Origin: Rodentibacter caecimuris
Lineage (GTDB): Bacteria > Pseudomonadota > Gammaproteobacteria > Enterobacterales > Pasteurellaceae
NCBI RefSeq assembly: GCF_024622045.1
Contig: NZ_JANKBP010000010.1
Reading direction: 5' to 3' (one strand)
DNA: 64,000 nucleotides
The translations under genes and the position numbers were made by a program. The number at the start of each line of letters is the position of its first letter. Within the stretch, counting starts at the first letter, position 1. Positions 26,639 through 35,501 of the stretch are shown piece by piece. The notes under the pieces are model-generated. The model did not search any database. It saw only the letters and a program-made list of their open reading frames with translations, and had not been told where the DNA came from.

Positions 26639-27657
26639 TATTTTATTGCTTCAACCAATGCTTTTACCAATTTCGGGCCGTGATAAATCAGCCCCGAATA
26701 CACTTGCAACAATTCTGCGCCCGCCTCCATTTTTTCTTGCGCATTTGGCACGCCGTCAATGCCGCCGCAGCCAATAATAGGGATCTGCCCTTTCAATTCT
26801 TGGTGTAATCGCTTAATCATCGCCGTACTTTTTTGTTGCAACGGCTTTCCACTTAATCCCCCCTGCTGATCGGCATTTTTCAAGCCAACGACATTATCAC
26901 GGGAAATAGTGGTATTAGTGGCAATCACACCATCCATTTTATGACGAAGCAAAGTATCGGCTATTTGAACCAACTCCGCCTCCGATAAATCCGGTGCAAT
27001 TTTTACTGCTATCGGCACATATTTATTATATTGCTCCGCCAAAACCGCCTGACGCGCCTTAATGCTTTGCAACAAATCATCAAAATAATCGCCATATTGC
27101 AATTGGCGCAAATCTGGCGTATTCGGTGATGAAATATTCACCGTAATATAACCGGCATAGTTATAGGCTTTGTTCAAACAAAAAATATAATCATCTTTAC
27201 CGTGTTCCAATGGAGTTTGTTTATTTTTACCAATATTAATGCCAATCACACCGCGATAACGCGTCTGCTTAACATTTTCGATCAAATAATCAATGCCGTT
27301 ATTGTTAAAACCATTGCGATTAATAATGCCTTCCGCTTCAACCAAACGAAACTGACGTGGCTTAGCATTGCCATCTTGCGCAAGGGGGGTAACCGTTCCC
27401 ACTTCCACAAAGCCGAATCCTAATGCGCCAAAACCATCAATCGCCTCGCCATTTTTATCCGCTCCGGCTGCCAAGCCGATGGGATTTGGAAAACGCACGC
27501 CCATGACGGTTTTCTCCGTGCCTTTCGGCGTACTAATGATAGATTTCAATATCGGTTGCAACAACGGATGACCGGCAAGTTTTAAACATTGAAGGGTGAA
27601 ATTATGGGCATTCTCCGCATCCATTTGGAAAATGCACTGACGGAATAATTTATACAT
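26638..27657 (-). CDS. pyrD: Dihydroorotate dehydrogenase (quinone), class 2
   Basis: PyrD oxidises dihydroorotate in pyrimidine synthesis and passes electrons to quinone at the inner membrane. The 339 residues show an amphipathic N-terminal helix region typical of class 2, NPIGLAAGADKNGEAID, NRNGFNNNG, NISSPNTPDLR, and the FMN phosphate site IPIIGCGGI. Length matches E. coli PyrD. It is the first gene of the pyrD-rnm pair. Confidence 0.97.
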   Translation of the reverse strand: MYKLFRQCIFQMDAENAHNFTLQCLKLAGHPLLQPILKSIISTPKGTEKTVMGVRFPNPIGLAAGADKNGEAIDGFGALGFGFVEVGTVTPLAQDGNAKPRQFRLVEAEGIINRNGFNNNGIDYLIENVKQTRYRGVIGINIGKNKQTPLEHGKDDYIFCLNKAYNYAGYITVNISSPNTPDLRQLQYGDYFDDLLQSIKARQAVLAEQYNKYVPIAVKIAPDLSEAELVQIADTLLRHKMDGVIATNTTISRDNVVGLKNADQQGGLSGKPLQQKSTAMIKRLHQELKGQIPIIGCGGIDGVPNAQEKMEAGAELLQVYSGLIYHGPKLVKALVEAIK

Positions 27658-27690
27658 ACTCGTTTATCTCTCAGGATAGTTGACTGTAAA

Positions 27691-27718
27691 AAAGTGCGGT
27701 CAAAATCAACCGCACTTT
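27691..27718. terminator. Uptake-sequence inverted pair
   Basis: AAAGTGCGGT-CAAAATCA-ACCGCACTTT forms a 10-bp stem in the pyrD upstream region. It may terminate transcripts reading into the locus. Confidence 0.55.
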
Positions 27719-28007
27719 GAAGATATAAGCGGTCTTATGTCGCTACTGCACAATCTTAACTTCATTTATTCCGTAGGACACTCTACAAGCCCTTACACTC
27801 ATAAATCAATGTTTGTGTATTTACGACATAATATTGAAAAAACCCGTGTATTCTACGAGGAAAAGGACTGATGTGCAATGAAATGTAAAATCAAAAAAAG
27901 CCCATTGAAACCTTTAAAATCAAATTGTTCGCGCTTCAACTTTTATATAAAATAACCGCACTTTTTTCAAAAATATTCATATATCTACTTTACAAAGGAC
28001 AAATTTT
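27719..28007. other. AT-rich region without recognisable gene
   Basis: There is no convincing gene between the pyrD upstream hairpin and the hsd relic. It includes a degenerate match to the left arm boundary of the inverted-repeat element at 25709 and a single uptake sequence near 27956. AAAGGA at 27993-27998 would be the ribosome site of the lost hsdM. Confidence 0.5.
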
Positions 28008-29009
28008 ATGCAGAAGTCACCAAGATTGTGACAATAATGCGCTAACACAGCAAGCCTTTCTTAATAATTTAGATCAAAAACTTTGGTCTGCTGCAGACCG
28101 CCTCCGCCAACAACTGGACGCAGCCAACTACAAACATATCGTTTTAGGCTTTATCTTCCAGACGGCGAGCCGAGCGAGAGCGAAAAGAAAACCCCAACCC
28201 CACGCAAAAATGCGTACCTACGGGCGGTCAGTTCGGCGAAAAAGGGCTTTCAACTCTGCGGGACATTACCGGAAGCACAAACCTATCGGCGGGAATTGGC
28301 ATTTTTTGACGGTGTGCGTGCCATTATTACCAAAAAAGAAGATAATCCGACCGCTTGTAATGCCGAAGATCGCCAATTAAAACTGGTGAAACTGCTCGAT
28401 CAAGCGGTGGAAGCGCAAGGCACGGTGAATTTGCTTGAACTGCTCAACCGAGATCTTCCGAATTTGAATTTGCTCTCGGACGAATTTTTGGAAATGGTGA
28501 AAAACGCCAAACCAAAAACCTATGGATAATGGCAATAGAACGTTACCTTGCCCAACAAATTCGGGACAAAGCCGCCAATAATATCACTGCCCAAAAAGAC
28601 TTTGAGCAACGGCTCAAAGAGGCTTTGACGAAATAGCCTATCAGTGCTTGAAGTGTTGGAGGAACTTATCCGCTTAGGCAAAGATTTTGTCGAACGCTTA
28701 GCACGAGGCTAAAAATTAGGGCTTTCCACTGCGGAAATCGCCTTTTATGATGCGTTGGTGAAAAACAATAGCGCCGTAGAAGGCTTAGGCGATGAGGCAT
28801 TAAAAGCGCTGGCAAAAGAGATCACCGCCCAACTGCGTCAATCCGCCACGATTGATTGGCAGTATAAAGAAGCGGTGCGTGCCAAAATGCGCACTCTCGT
28901 CCGCCGTACGCTAAAACGCTACAAATATCCGCCGGATCAAGAGCCGGAGGCTATCGCCAGGGTATTAGAACAAGCGGAAGAAATTGCAGAAGAATTAACA
29001 ACCGAATAA
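28008..29009 (+). pseudogene. Decayed type I restriction locus: hsdM 5' end fused to hsdR 3' part
   Basis: The start codon and ribosome site survive at 28008. After a frame change the sequence reads LTQQAFLNNLDQKLWSAADRLRQQ, then AANYKHIVLG, the N-terminus of the HsdM methyltransferase. From about 28160 it switches to sequence like the HsdR C-terminal region (RRELAFFDGVRAIITKK, LLDQAVEAQGTVNLLELL). It continues through stops near 28527, 28634 and 28710 to the well kept end YKEAVRAKMRTLVRRTLKRY. The hsdM catalytic part, hsdS and the hsdR motor are missing, so an internal deletion joined the ends and later mutations broke the frame. It cannot make an active enzyme. An 84-residue frame (28755-29009) still encodes the HsdR tail. 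Confidence 0.85.
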
Positions 29010-29014
29010 AACAA

Positions 29015-29035
29015 AGGGGCGTAAAATACGCCCCT
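29015..29035 (-). terminator. Terminator of aroG
   Basis: AGGGGCGTA-AAA-TACGCCCCT forms a 9-bp stem with a T-rich tail on the minus strand. It lies 22 bases past the aroG stop and may serve both strands. Confidence 0.8.
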
Positions 29036-29056
29036 ATTACTGAAATAAAACTAAAA

Positions 29057-30142
29057 TTATGCCTTGAGTTTGCGACGGGCAATCACGGCATCGGATAACT
29101 GTTTGAGCAAGATTTCCGTATCTTCCCAACCGATACAGGCATCCGTAATGCTCTGCCCGTACGTAGCAGCTTTGCCATTGACTAAATCTTGGCGACCTTC
29201 AACTAAGTGACTTTCTACCATCACTCCAAAAACCTGTTTTGAACCGCCGGCAATTTGTTTACTTACATCCTCACAAACTTCCATTTGCTTTTTAAATTGC
29301 TTGCTACTATTGGCATGACTGAAATCCACCATAACATGCGGAATGCGACCGGATTTTTCAATATCGGCACAAACTTTTGCTACGTCTTCCGCACTGTAAT
29401 TTGTGCCTTTATCTCCACCACGTAGAATGATATGACAATCTTCGTTTCCTTTCGTCGAAACGATAGCAGAATGACCAAATTTTGTTACAGACAAGAAATT
29501 ATGCGGTGCTTCGGCTGCCCCAATTGCATCCAATGCCACTTTTACGCCGCCATTCGTTGCATTTTTGAAGCCGACGGCACATGATAAACCTGAAGCCAGC
29601 TCACGATGAACCTGTGATTCGGTTGTTCGTGCACCGATTGCCCCCCAGCTCATAAAATCCGCAACATATTGTGGTGTAATCATATCTAAAAATTCGCCGG
29701 CTGACGGAACACCAAGATTATTAATATCAGAGAGTAATTTACGAGCAATTCGTAAACCGTCGTTCAAACGATAAGTATCATTTAAGTAAGGATCGTTAAT
29801 CAGACCTTTCCAACCTACTGTGGTACGCGGTTTCTCAAAGTAAACACGCATAATAATTTCTAGGCTGTCTTTATATTTTTCGCGTAAAGGTTTTAAGCGA
29901 TTGGCATATTCAAGTGCCGCTTTGGGATCATGAATGGAACACGGGCCGATAATCACTAATAATCGATCATCTTTACCATGAATAATATTATGTGCCTCTT
30001 GACGGGTTTGTTTAACTAATGCGGCAGCTTCTTCACTTGCCGGAAATTTTTCTAATAAGGCGATTGGAGGTAAAACCTGATCGACTTTTTCGATACGTGT
30101 ATCATCATTTGCTACGATGATTTCAATTTTTTCTTTTGTCAT
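29057..30142 (-). CDS. aroG: 3-deoxy-7-phosphoheptulonate synthase (DAHP synthase)
   Basis: This is the first enzyme of the shikimate pathway, joining phosphoenolpyruvate and erythrose 4-phosphate. The 361 residues are of the AroF/G/H class I type with VIIGPCSIHDP, YFEKPRTTVGWKGLINDP, GARTTESQVHRELASGLS, GNEDCHIILRGG and MVDFSHANSSK. The upstream region has a TrpR-type operator (30210-30227), so tryptophan repression like that of E. coli aroH is likely although the sequence is closer to AroG. The feedback type cannot be judged with certainty. Confidence 0.96.
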   Translation of the reverse strand: MTKEKIEIIVANDDTRIEKVDQVLPPIALLEKFPASEEAAALVKQTRQEAHNIIHGKDDRLLVIIGPCSIHDPKAALEYANRLKPLREKYKDSLEIIMRVYFEKPRTTVGWKGLINDPYLNDTYRLNDGLRIARKLLSDINNLGVPSAGEFLDMITPQYVADFMSWGAIGARTTESQVHRELASGLSCAVGFKNATNGGVKVALDAIGAAEAPHNFLSVTKFGHSAIVSTKGNEDCHIILRGGDKGTNYSAEDVAKVCADIEKSGRIPHVMVDFSHANSSKQFKKQMEVCEDVSKQIAGGSKQVFGVMVESHLVEGRQDLVNGKAATYGQSITDACIGWEDTEILLKQLSDAVIARRKLKA

Positions 30143-30209
30143 ACATCACTCTCTTATAATTGTAAAAATGTTGTGTTTAAAAATTGCAAATACTCTACAC
30201 TTATTTCTT

Positions 30210-30227
30210 GTACTAGTAAACTAGTTC
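30210..30227 (-). promoter_or_regulatory. TrpR operator upstream of aroG
   Basis: Read on the minus strand this is GAACTAGTTTACTAGTAC, one base different from the E. coli trp operator core GAACTAGTTAACTAGTAC. It lies 68 bases before the aroG start in the only gap where its promoter can be. Confidence 0.8.
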
Positions 30228-30252
30228 ACGGCAAAAAAATTAACAGTTCTGT

Positions 30253-31503
30253 TTACTGGCTGCTCAATACCCGAGCCGGTTGAAGTTTGGCAGCCCGACT
30301 TGCCGGATAAAGGCTTGCCAAGAGGCTTAAAACTAACGCAGCAACTAAAACTAACAAAACATCTTGCCAATGAAGCTCGCTAGGAAGAAAATCAATAAAA
30401 TAAATGCCGTCCGACAGCAATTTCTTTCCGAGTAAATATTCTAGGCTTTGAATAAGCGAGGTTAAATTCAACGCCAATATCACGCCAAGAACGATCCCTA
30501 TTAAACACCCTTTCATCCCAGCTTGCAAGCCGTACCAGACGAAAATACGTTTAATAAAACCGTTATTTGCACCAAGTGTACGCATAATCGCAATGTCGCC
30601 TTGCTTATCTTTTACCGCCATAATCAAGGTGGACACTATATTGAAACACGCTACACCGATCACTAATACCATTGCAATATACATTACGGTGCGAATAAGC
30701 TGAATATCGCGATACATATAACCGAATTTAGCAATCCAATTTTGCACATAGAGCAGCTGTGGGTAATCCCGTAATATTGAATAATCCACCTCTTGAACCT
30801 TAAAAGGATCATCAACCTTAATTGCTAAACCGGTAATTTGATCTGCCTGATAACCTAGCAATTCTTGTGCCTGTGGCAATGCCAACAACGCATAACTGTG
30901 ATCCAATTGTCCGTCTAAACGTAAAATACCGCTAATTTGCATGCGTTCACGGTGAGGTTGAGATAATTGCTCCTCATTATTTTGTTGTGAAACCAACAAA
31001 GAAACCCAATCACCGACTTGTACATCAAGCGCCTTGGCAATGCCTGAACCGAGAACTAACCCGCCCTCTTTTCCAAATTTCTGCCAGCCCTCACCTTCGA
31101 CAAATTTCCCCAAAGAGCTGACTTTATCTTCTGCATTTTTATCAACCCCTTTTACCTGCACTACTTTGAGTTTACTCCCATTCTCAACCAATGCGGTAAA
31201 ACTGACAAAAGGAGAAAGTGCAGTAATTTTTTCATTTGTTTTTAAACGGGTGGCGAGATGTTGCCATTGGTTAATGGTCTGTTCATCACCATAAGGATTA
31301 ATCACAATCTCGGCATGAGGTACAACAGCGAGAATTCGCTGATTCAACTCGCGTTCAAAACCGTTCATCGCACTCAATCCCACAATTAACACGGCCACAC
31401 CAAGGGCAATGCCAATAGATGAAAATTTTGAAATAAGCGATACTAAGGGATTTTTTTGCTTGCCAAGCTGGTAACGCCAACTGATAAAGAAAGGGGTGTT
31501 CAT
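30253..31503 (-). CDS. lolE: Lipoprotein-releasing system permease LolE
   Basis: One of the two membrane subunits of LolCDE, the ABC machine that extracts outer-membrane lipoproteins from the inner membrane and hands them to LolA. The 416 residues have one N-terminal TM, a large periplasmic domain and three C-terminal TMs, ending in the usual PASRAAKLQPARVL. The frame extends to 31545, but ATG 31503 overlaps the lolD stop (ATGA) and gives a normal start, MNTPFFISWRY. LolC/LolE naming follows the neighbouring genes. Confidence 0.92.
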   Translation of the reverse strand: MNTPFFISWRYQLGKQKNPLVSLISKFSSIGIALGVAVLIVGLSAMNGFERELNQRILAVVPHAEIVINPYGDEQTINQWQHLATRLKTNEKITALSPFVSFTALVENGSKLKVVQVKGVDKNAEDKVSSLGKFVEGEGWQKFGKEGGLVLGSGIAKALDVQVGDWVSLLVSQQNNEEQLSQPHRERMQISGILRLDGQLDHSYALLALPQAQELLGYQADQITGLAIKVDDPFKVQEVDYSILRDYPQLLYVQNWIAKFGYMYRDIQLIRTVMYIAMVLVIGVACFNIVSTLIMAVKDKQGDIAIMRTLGANNGFIKRIFVWYGLQAGMKGCLIGIVLGVILALNLTSLIQSLEYLLGKKLLSDGIYFIDFLPSELHWQDVLLVLVAALVLSLLASLYPASRAAKLQPARVLSSQ

Positions 31504-32186
31504 TGTGTTCCTTCCCTCAACACGCCATCTTGCATAGTAAGGCAACGGGATAATTTTTTCGCCAATGCCATATCATGAGTAACCAACAAAAAAGCGATTT
31601 GTTGTTCTTGGTTTAAGGTTTGAATTAACTCAAAAATACTTTCTGTCGTTTTATGATCCAAATTTCCGGTTGGCTCATCGGCAAGCACTAAAGACGGGTT
31701 ATTGACTAAAGCACGGGCTATCGCAACACGTTGGCGTTCTCCACCGGAAAGCGCAGAGGGACGATGAGAAATTCGATGGCTTAACCCCACCGCACCGAGC
31801 ATTTTTTCCGCCCGATCTTTCGCTTCCGTTTTATTTTGCCGACCAATCAACATCGGCATCATCACATTCTCAAGGGCTGAAAAATCCGCCATTAAGTGAT
31901 GAAATTGGTACACAAAGCCTAGATTTTGATTACGCAACTTTGCCAATTCCGATTCAGAGGCTTTTTGCAGTGATTGCCCTTTAATAAAGACTTCCCCACT
32001 ACTTGGCTGATCTAATCCCCCCAACGTGTGTAAAAGTGTACTTTTTCCGGAACCGGAACTGCCCACAATTGCAACCAATTCATTAGGTTTCATGGCAAAA
32101 GAAACACCTTTTAGCACTTGCGTTTGGTTATCACCTTCTTGATAGAATTTGTTAATATCTTTACATTCTAATAAACACTGATTCAT
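31500..32186 (-). CDS. lolD: Lipoprotein-releasing system ATPase LolD
   Basis: This 228-residue ABC ATPase has Walker A VGSSGSGKSTLLH, the LolD-typical QFHHLMADFSALENVMMP, signature LSGGERQRVAIARAL and Walker B LVLADEPTGNLDH. It drives the LolC/LolE pair. It is coupled to lolE by a four-base overlap, while lolC sits beyond the biotin genes at 36825-38006. Confidence 0.96.
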   Translation of the reverse strand: MNQCLLECKDINKFYQEGDNQTQVLKGVSFAMKPNELVAIVGSSGSGKSTLLHTLGGLDQPSSGEVFIKGQSLQKASESELAKLRNQNLGFVYQFHHLMADFSALENVMMPMLIGRQNKTEAKDRAEKMLGAVGLSHRISHRPSALSGGERQRVAIARALVNNPSLVLADEPTGNLDHKTTESIFELIQTLNQEQQIAFLLVTHDMALAKKLSRCLTMQDGVLREGTQ

Positions 32187-32282
32187 TTTTTACTCATAGT
32201 TTGAACTACAATTAAGATAGATTAAATTTAGATAAGTGACGATAATGTGCGCCAGTCTATCATATTTCCATATCATCCCTGA

Positions 32283-32924
32283 TCAAATCGACACTTTTTC
32301 AAAGACCTCAAATTGTGTGTTAGGAAAAAAGCGCGCAAGATAATGTTTTAAATACCGCTGTGTTTCTTCAGAAATAATAGGATCATATTCCGGATAACGA
32401 TTATATAACACGCGCAACACATTAATATTTCGTGTTTTACACGCATCTAAACTGAGCAATGTATGATTAATACTCCCGAGCTTGCCCGATGTCACCAGTA
32501 CCAATGGATAACCGTGAGTTTGAATATAATCTAACGTAGTTTCCCACTTACGATAAGGAACCATCAATCCGCCGGCACCTTCAAGCAATACATAGTCATA
32601 TTTTTCTGCCAAAAGTGCGGTCGATTTTTCAATTTTTTTTACGTCAATGATCCGTCCCTCTTTTTCCGCCGCTAAATGTGGTGAACAAGGGTATTCAAAA
32701 AGGTAAGGGCAAGTCGTACCATCGAGATCATCTTCCGTCAGATCGATTTTCTGAATTTTACGATGCACTAATAAATCATCAGCAATCCCTCTACAACCGG
32801 TCTGAATCATTTTTTGTGTAATGACAGAAAATCCTTGCTCCATAAGTTCTCTGGCATAAAGCCCCGTTGCAATGGTTTTCCCCACCTCGGTATCAATACC
32901 GGAAATAAATATCACCTTGCCCAT
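32283..32924 (-). CDS. bioD: Dethiobiotin synthetase
   Basis: BioD closes the ureido ring to make dethiobiotin from diaminopelargonate, CO2 and ATP. The 213 residues start with FISGIDTEVGKTIATGLYA (P-loop variant) and contain LLEGAGGLMVPY. It is the last gene of the bioA-F-G-C-D run and lies 11 bases after bioC. Confidence 0.94.
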   Translation of the reverse strand: MGKVIFISGIDTEVGKTIATGLYARELMEQGFSVITQKMIQTGCRGIADDLLVHRKIQKIDLTEDDLDGTTCPYLFEYPCSPHLAAEKEGRIIDVKKIEKSTALLAEKYDYVLLEGAGGLMVPYRKWETTLDYIQTHGYPLVLVTSGKLGSINHTLLSLDACKTRNINVLRVLYNRYPEYDPIISEETQRYLKHYLARFFPNTQFEVFEKVSI

Positions 32925-32935
32925 AATTTCCCTCT

Positions 32936-33721
32936 TTATCGTTTATATCGTGCAACGATCCATAATGGTTGATAAGTCAGCCGCACTTGGTGGTCGGATA
33001 AGGAAAAACACTGTTGGTATTGGTCAATAAATGTTTGTAATTTTTGTTTTGTCCAAGTGCCTTGTCCTGTTGCTGTCACGCCGGTTTGCTTAAGGTGTTT
33101 TAGCACATCGAGAGGAGTCGGAAAACACAACTCTTCTATTGCAGTTTCTGTGTGCAGCAATTCAAAATCCTCTTGCAGCCACTTTTTCCAATTTGACAGC
33201 TTCGGATAAGCCAATCCGATGTTTGTTAAAGAGCGAATTTCATACAAATTTTCCTGACCAAACGTTGCTATCGCCAGCAGACCATTTCGCTTTAATCCTT
33301 TTTTACAATGTTCAATAAATAATGACTGATGATGAAACCATTGTACGGCAGAGGCACTCACAATCAAATCATAGGTTCGTTTAAACGGAAAATGCTCCGC
33401 ATCACCACAATAAAATGCAAAGGGTTGAGATAACTTTTCCTTTAATCGATCTTTAACATCACAAAGATCGTTAAGCATCCAGTAATTGGCACGAATATGT
33501 TGCTGTAACAGTTCGCTTAATTGCCCTGTGCCACAGCCAAGTTCTAACACATTTTCAAGTGAAGAGGTGGGTAAACCAGCCATTATGTAAGAAAGCAGCT
33601 TTTGATTAATTTTTTGCTGTATCCAAGCATGGTCATCATAGCAATCAAGGGCTTTATAAAAATGTTGCTGAATACGTTGTTTTTCAATTGGTTTTAACGC
33701 TAATTCCATAGCTGCGCCCAA
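32936..33721 (-). CDS. bioC: Malonyl-ACP O-methyltransferase BioC
   Basis: BioC methylates malonyl-ACP so that fatty acid synthesis can build pimeloyl-ACP methyl ester. The 261 residues have the SAM motif VLELGCGTGQLSELL and the later FDLIVSASAVQWFHH equivalent. It begins inside the end of bioG (starts possible at 33721 or 33709). Being next to the BioG esterase fits the BioC-BioG pimelate route. Confidence 0.93.
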   Translation of the reverse strand: MGAAMELALKPIEKQRIQQHFYKALDCYDDHAWIQQKINQKLLSYIMAGLPTSSLENVLELGCGTGQLSELLQQHIRANYWMLNDLCDVKDRLKEKLSQPFAFYCGDAEHFPFKRTYDLIVSASAVQWFHHQSLFIEHCKKGLKRNGLLAIATFGQENLYEIRSLTNIGLAYPKLSNWKKWLQEDFELLHTETAIEELCFPTPLDVLKHLKQTGVTATGQGTWTKQKLQTFIDQYQQCFSLSDHQVRLTYQPLWIVARYKR

Positions 33722-34344
33722 TGTGTTAAATGGGAAAATAAATAATGTTCCCCCTCTATCTCATTAATCTTACAGCGCGTTTGCCAATAACGTTGCTGAT
33801 TTTCAGCAGAAAAAATTTTATCCTTACGCCCAATAATCGCGTTTGTCCACAAAACTAAATCCGTGCGTTGATCTTGCTCAATCGCATGAAAAAGTGCGGT
33901 CAATTCTTGCTGAATTTCTTGAAATCCCCGTGCAGGTGCAGAATGATAAAATGCCAGATTAGTCTTATCACCACAAATTCTACGATCAAACTTTGCCCTT
34001 GTGGTTTCATTTAAATTATCTAGCGTGCCTTTAAAAATGCTAAAAGGAATACCAACTTGATCATCACAAGGTAAACCGGTTCCATTGACTGCAGTAGCGG
34101 ATTCAAGCGGAATGCCTTGTAATGCCCTTTCTGCCACCCACACGCCCATCGACCAAGCCACGACACGAATTTTCTGATAGCGTGAAAAGTCAAAATCTAA
34201 GGAAAGATCTTGATAATCATAGCAAATCAATAAATCGTAATTTTCAGGCATCGCTAAATGAGAAACCGCAGAAATTGGCGTTCCCCAACCGGCAAAATAA
34301 ACCAGCAAATTCTCAGCCTGATGATCTTCAAATTTTATTTTCAT
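33700..34344 (-). CDS. bioG: Pimeloyl-ACP methyl ester esterase BioG
   Basis: This 214-residue alpha/beta hydrolase (DUF452) does the job of E. coli BioH, removing the methyl ester to end pimelate chain growth. The nucleophile motif VVAWSMGVWVAE near residue 73 and the late GEHYLFSHL histidine region fit the family. BioG is the Haemophilus-type alternative esterase. It is seven bases after bioF and overlaps bioC. Confidence 0.92.
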   Translation of the reverse strand: MKIKFEDHQAENLLVYFAGWGTPISAVSHLAMPENYDLLICYDYQDLSLDFDFSRYQKIRVVAWSMGVWVAERALQGIPLESATAVNGTGLPCDDQVGIPFSIFKGTLDNLNETTRAKFDRRICGDKTNLAFYHSAPARGFQEIQQELTALFHAIEQDQRTDLVLWTNAIIGRKDKIFSAENQQRYWQTRCKINEIEGEHYLFSHLTHWAQLWN

Positions 34345-34350
34345 TTTTGC

Positions 34351-35493
34351 TTATAAATAGGTGATAAATTCTATGATTTCTTCTTTTGTCATATCTGCTG
34401 TAAGTGATAAACGTATCCGAGATGTTCCTTTTGGTACAGTCGGCGGACGGATTGGCAAACAATAATAGCCTTGTTGTTGAAGTCTGTATGCTCTCGCCAG
34501 TGTTTCTTCATTATCACCCAAAATATAAGGCACTATACAGGTCGAACTTGGCATATTCCCCGTTCGATGTGCGACTTCATTACGCAAAAAAGCACTTAAT
34601 TCATTTAGGTGTTGTCTTTTTTGCTGAAATTGTGGCAATTTTTCAAAGAGAAAATAAGTCCACGCCACATTAAGTGGAGGTAATGCTGTCGAAAAAATCA
34701 ATGGGCGCATTTGGTTAATTAAGATCTCTTTTATCACTTGATCACAGATCACATAAGCGCCCATTGAAGCCAATGCTTTGCCAAAAGTCCCAATCAATAA
34801 ATCAATATCGGCAATTACTCCGGCTTGTTCTGCAATACCTAAACCCTTTTCGCCATAAACACCAATGGCGTGTGCTTCATCCACATAGAGATAAACATTA
34901 GGAAATTGTTTTTTCAATTTGACTAATTCCACTAAATCTGCCACATCGCCATCCATACTAAAAACAGACTCAGTAACGATAAAAGTGCGGTCAAATTTAT
35001 CGGCGTTTTTTTCTAAAAGTTGTCGTAGATGATCATAATCATGATGGCGATAACGAAAAAATTTGCACTGACTTAATCGGATTCCATCAATAATACTGGC
35101 ATGTACCAGTTTATCCGCCAAGATTAAACTTTTAGAGGTGGTTAATGCCGGTAAAATACCCAGATTAGCATGATAGCCACTGTTAAATAATAGACAGCTT
35201 TCTCGTTGAAATTGGCGGGCAATAAGCTGTTCAAGATCGTTATAAATGGGAAAATTCCCCGTTAATAAACGGGATGATGAGCTGGTCAGCGTAGGCAAAT
35301 CCTTACCATATTGCTGAAAAAAAACACGCTGTAAGCTTTCATTCGATGCCAATCCGAGATAATCATTAGAAGACATATTCAACATACGTTGATTGTCTCG
35401 TTCAATATAGCGTCCATGATGTGTTAAGTAAGGAATTGAACGATATTGATTCATGCTTTTTAGATAGGCTAATTGCTTTTGGAAATATTCCAT
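34351..35493 (-). CDS. bioF: 8-amino-7-oxononanoate synthase
   Basis: This PLP-dependent alpha-oxoamine synthase joins pimeloyl-ACP and alanine. The 380 residues show NMSSNDYLGLASN, SSSSRLLTGN, YVDEAHAIGVYGEKGLG and the PLP-lysine site IGTFGKALASMGAY. Length is normal. It lies between bioA and bioG in the biotin run. Confidence 0.96.
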   Translation of the reverse strand: MEYFQKQLAYLKSMNQYRSIPYLTHHGRYIERDNQRMLNMSSNDYLGLASNESLQRVFFQQYGKDLPTLTSSSSRLLTGNFPIYNDLEQLIARQFQRESCLLFNSGYHANLGILPALTTSKSLILADKLVHASIIDGIRLSQCKFFRYRHHDYDHLRQLLEKNADKFDRTFIVTESVFSMDGDVADLVELVKLKKQFPNVYLYVDEAHAIGVYGEKGLGIAEQAGVIADIDLLIGTFGKALASMGAYVICDQVIKEILINQMRPLIFSTALPPLNVAWTYFLFEKLPQFQQKRQHLNELSAFLRNEVAHRTGNMPSSTCIVPYILGDNEETLARAYRLQQQGYYCLPIRPPTVPKGTSRIRLSLTADMTKEEIIEFITYL

Positions 35494-35501
35494 TTTCTTC
35501 C

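Noticed and set aside
27670..27870. A 63-codon plus-strand frame upstream of the hsd relic
   Set aside because: It begins inside an uptake-sequence hairpin and has no recognisable product.
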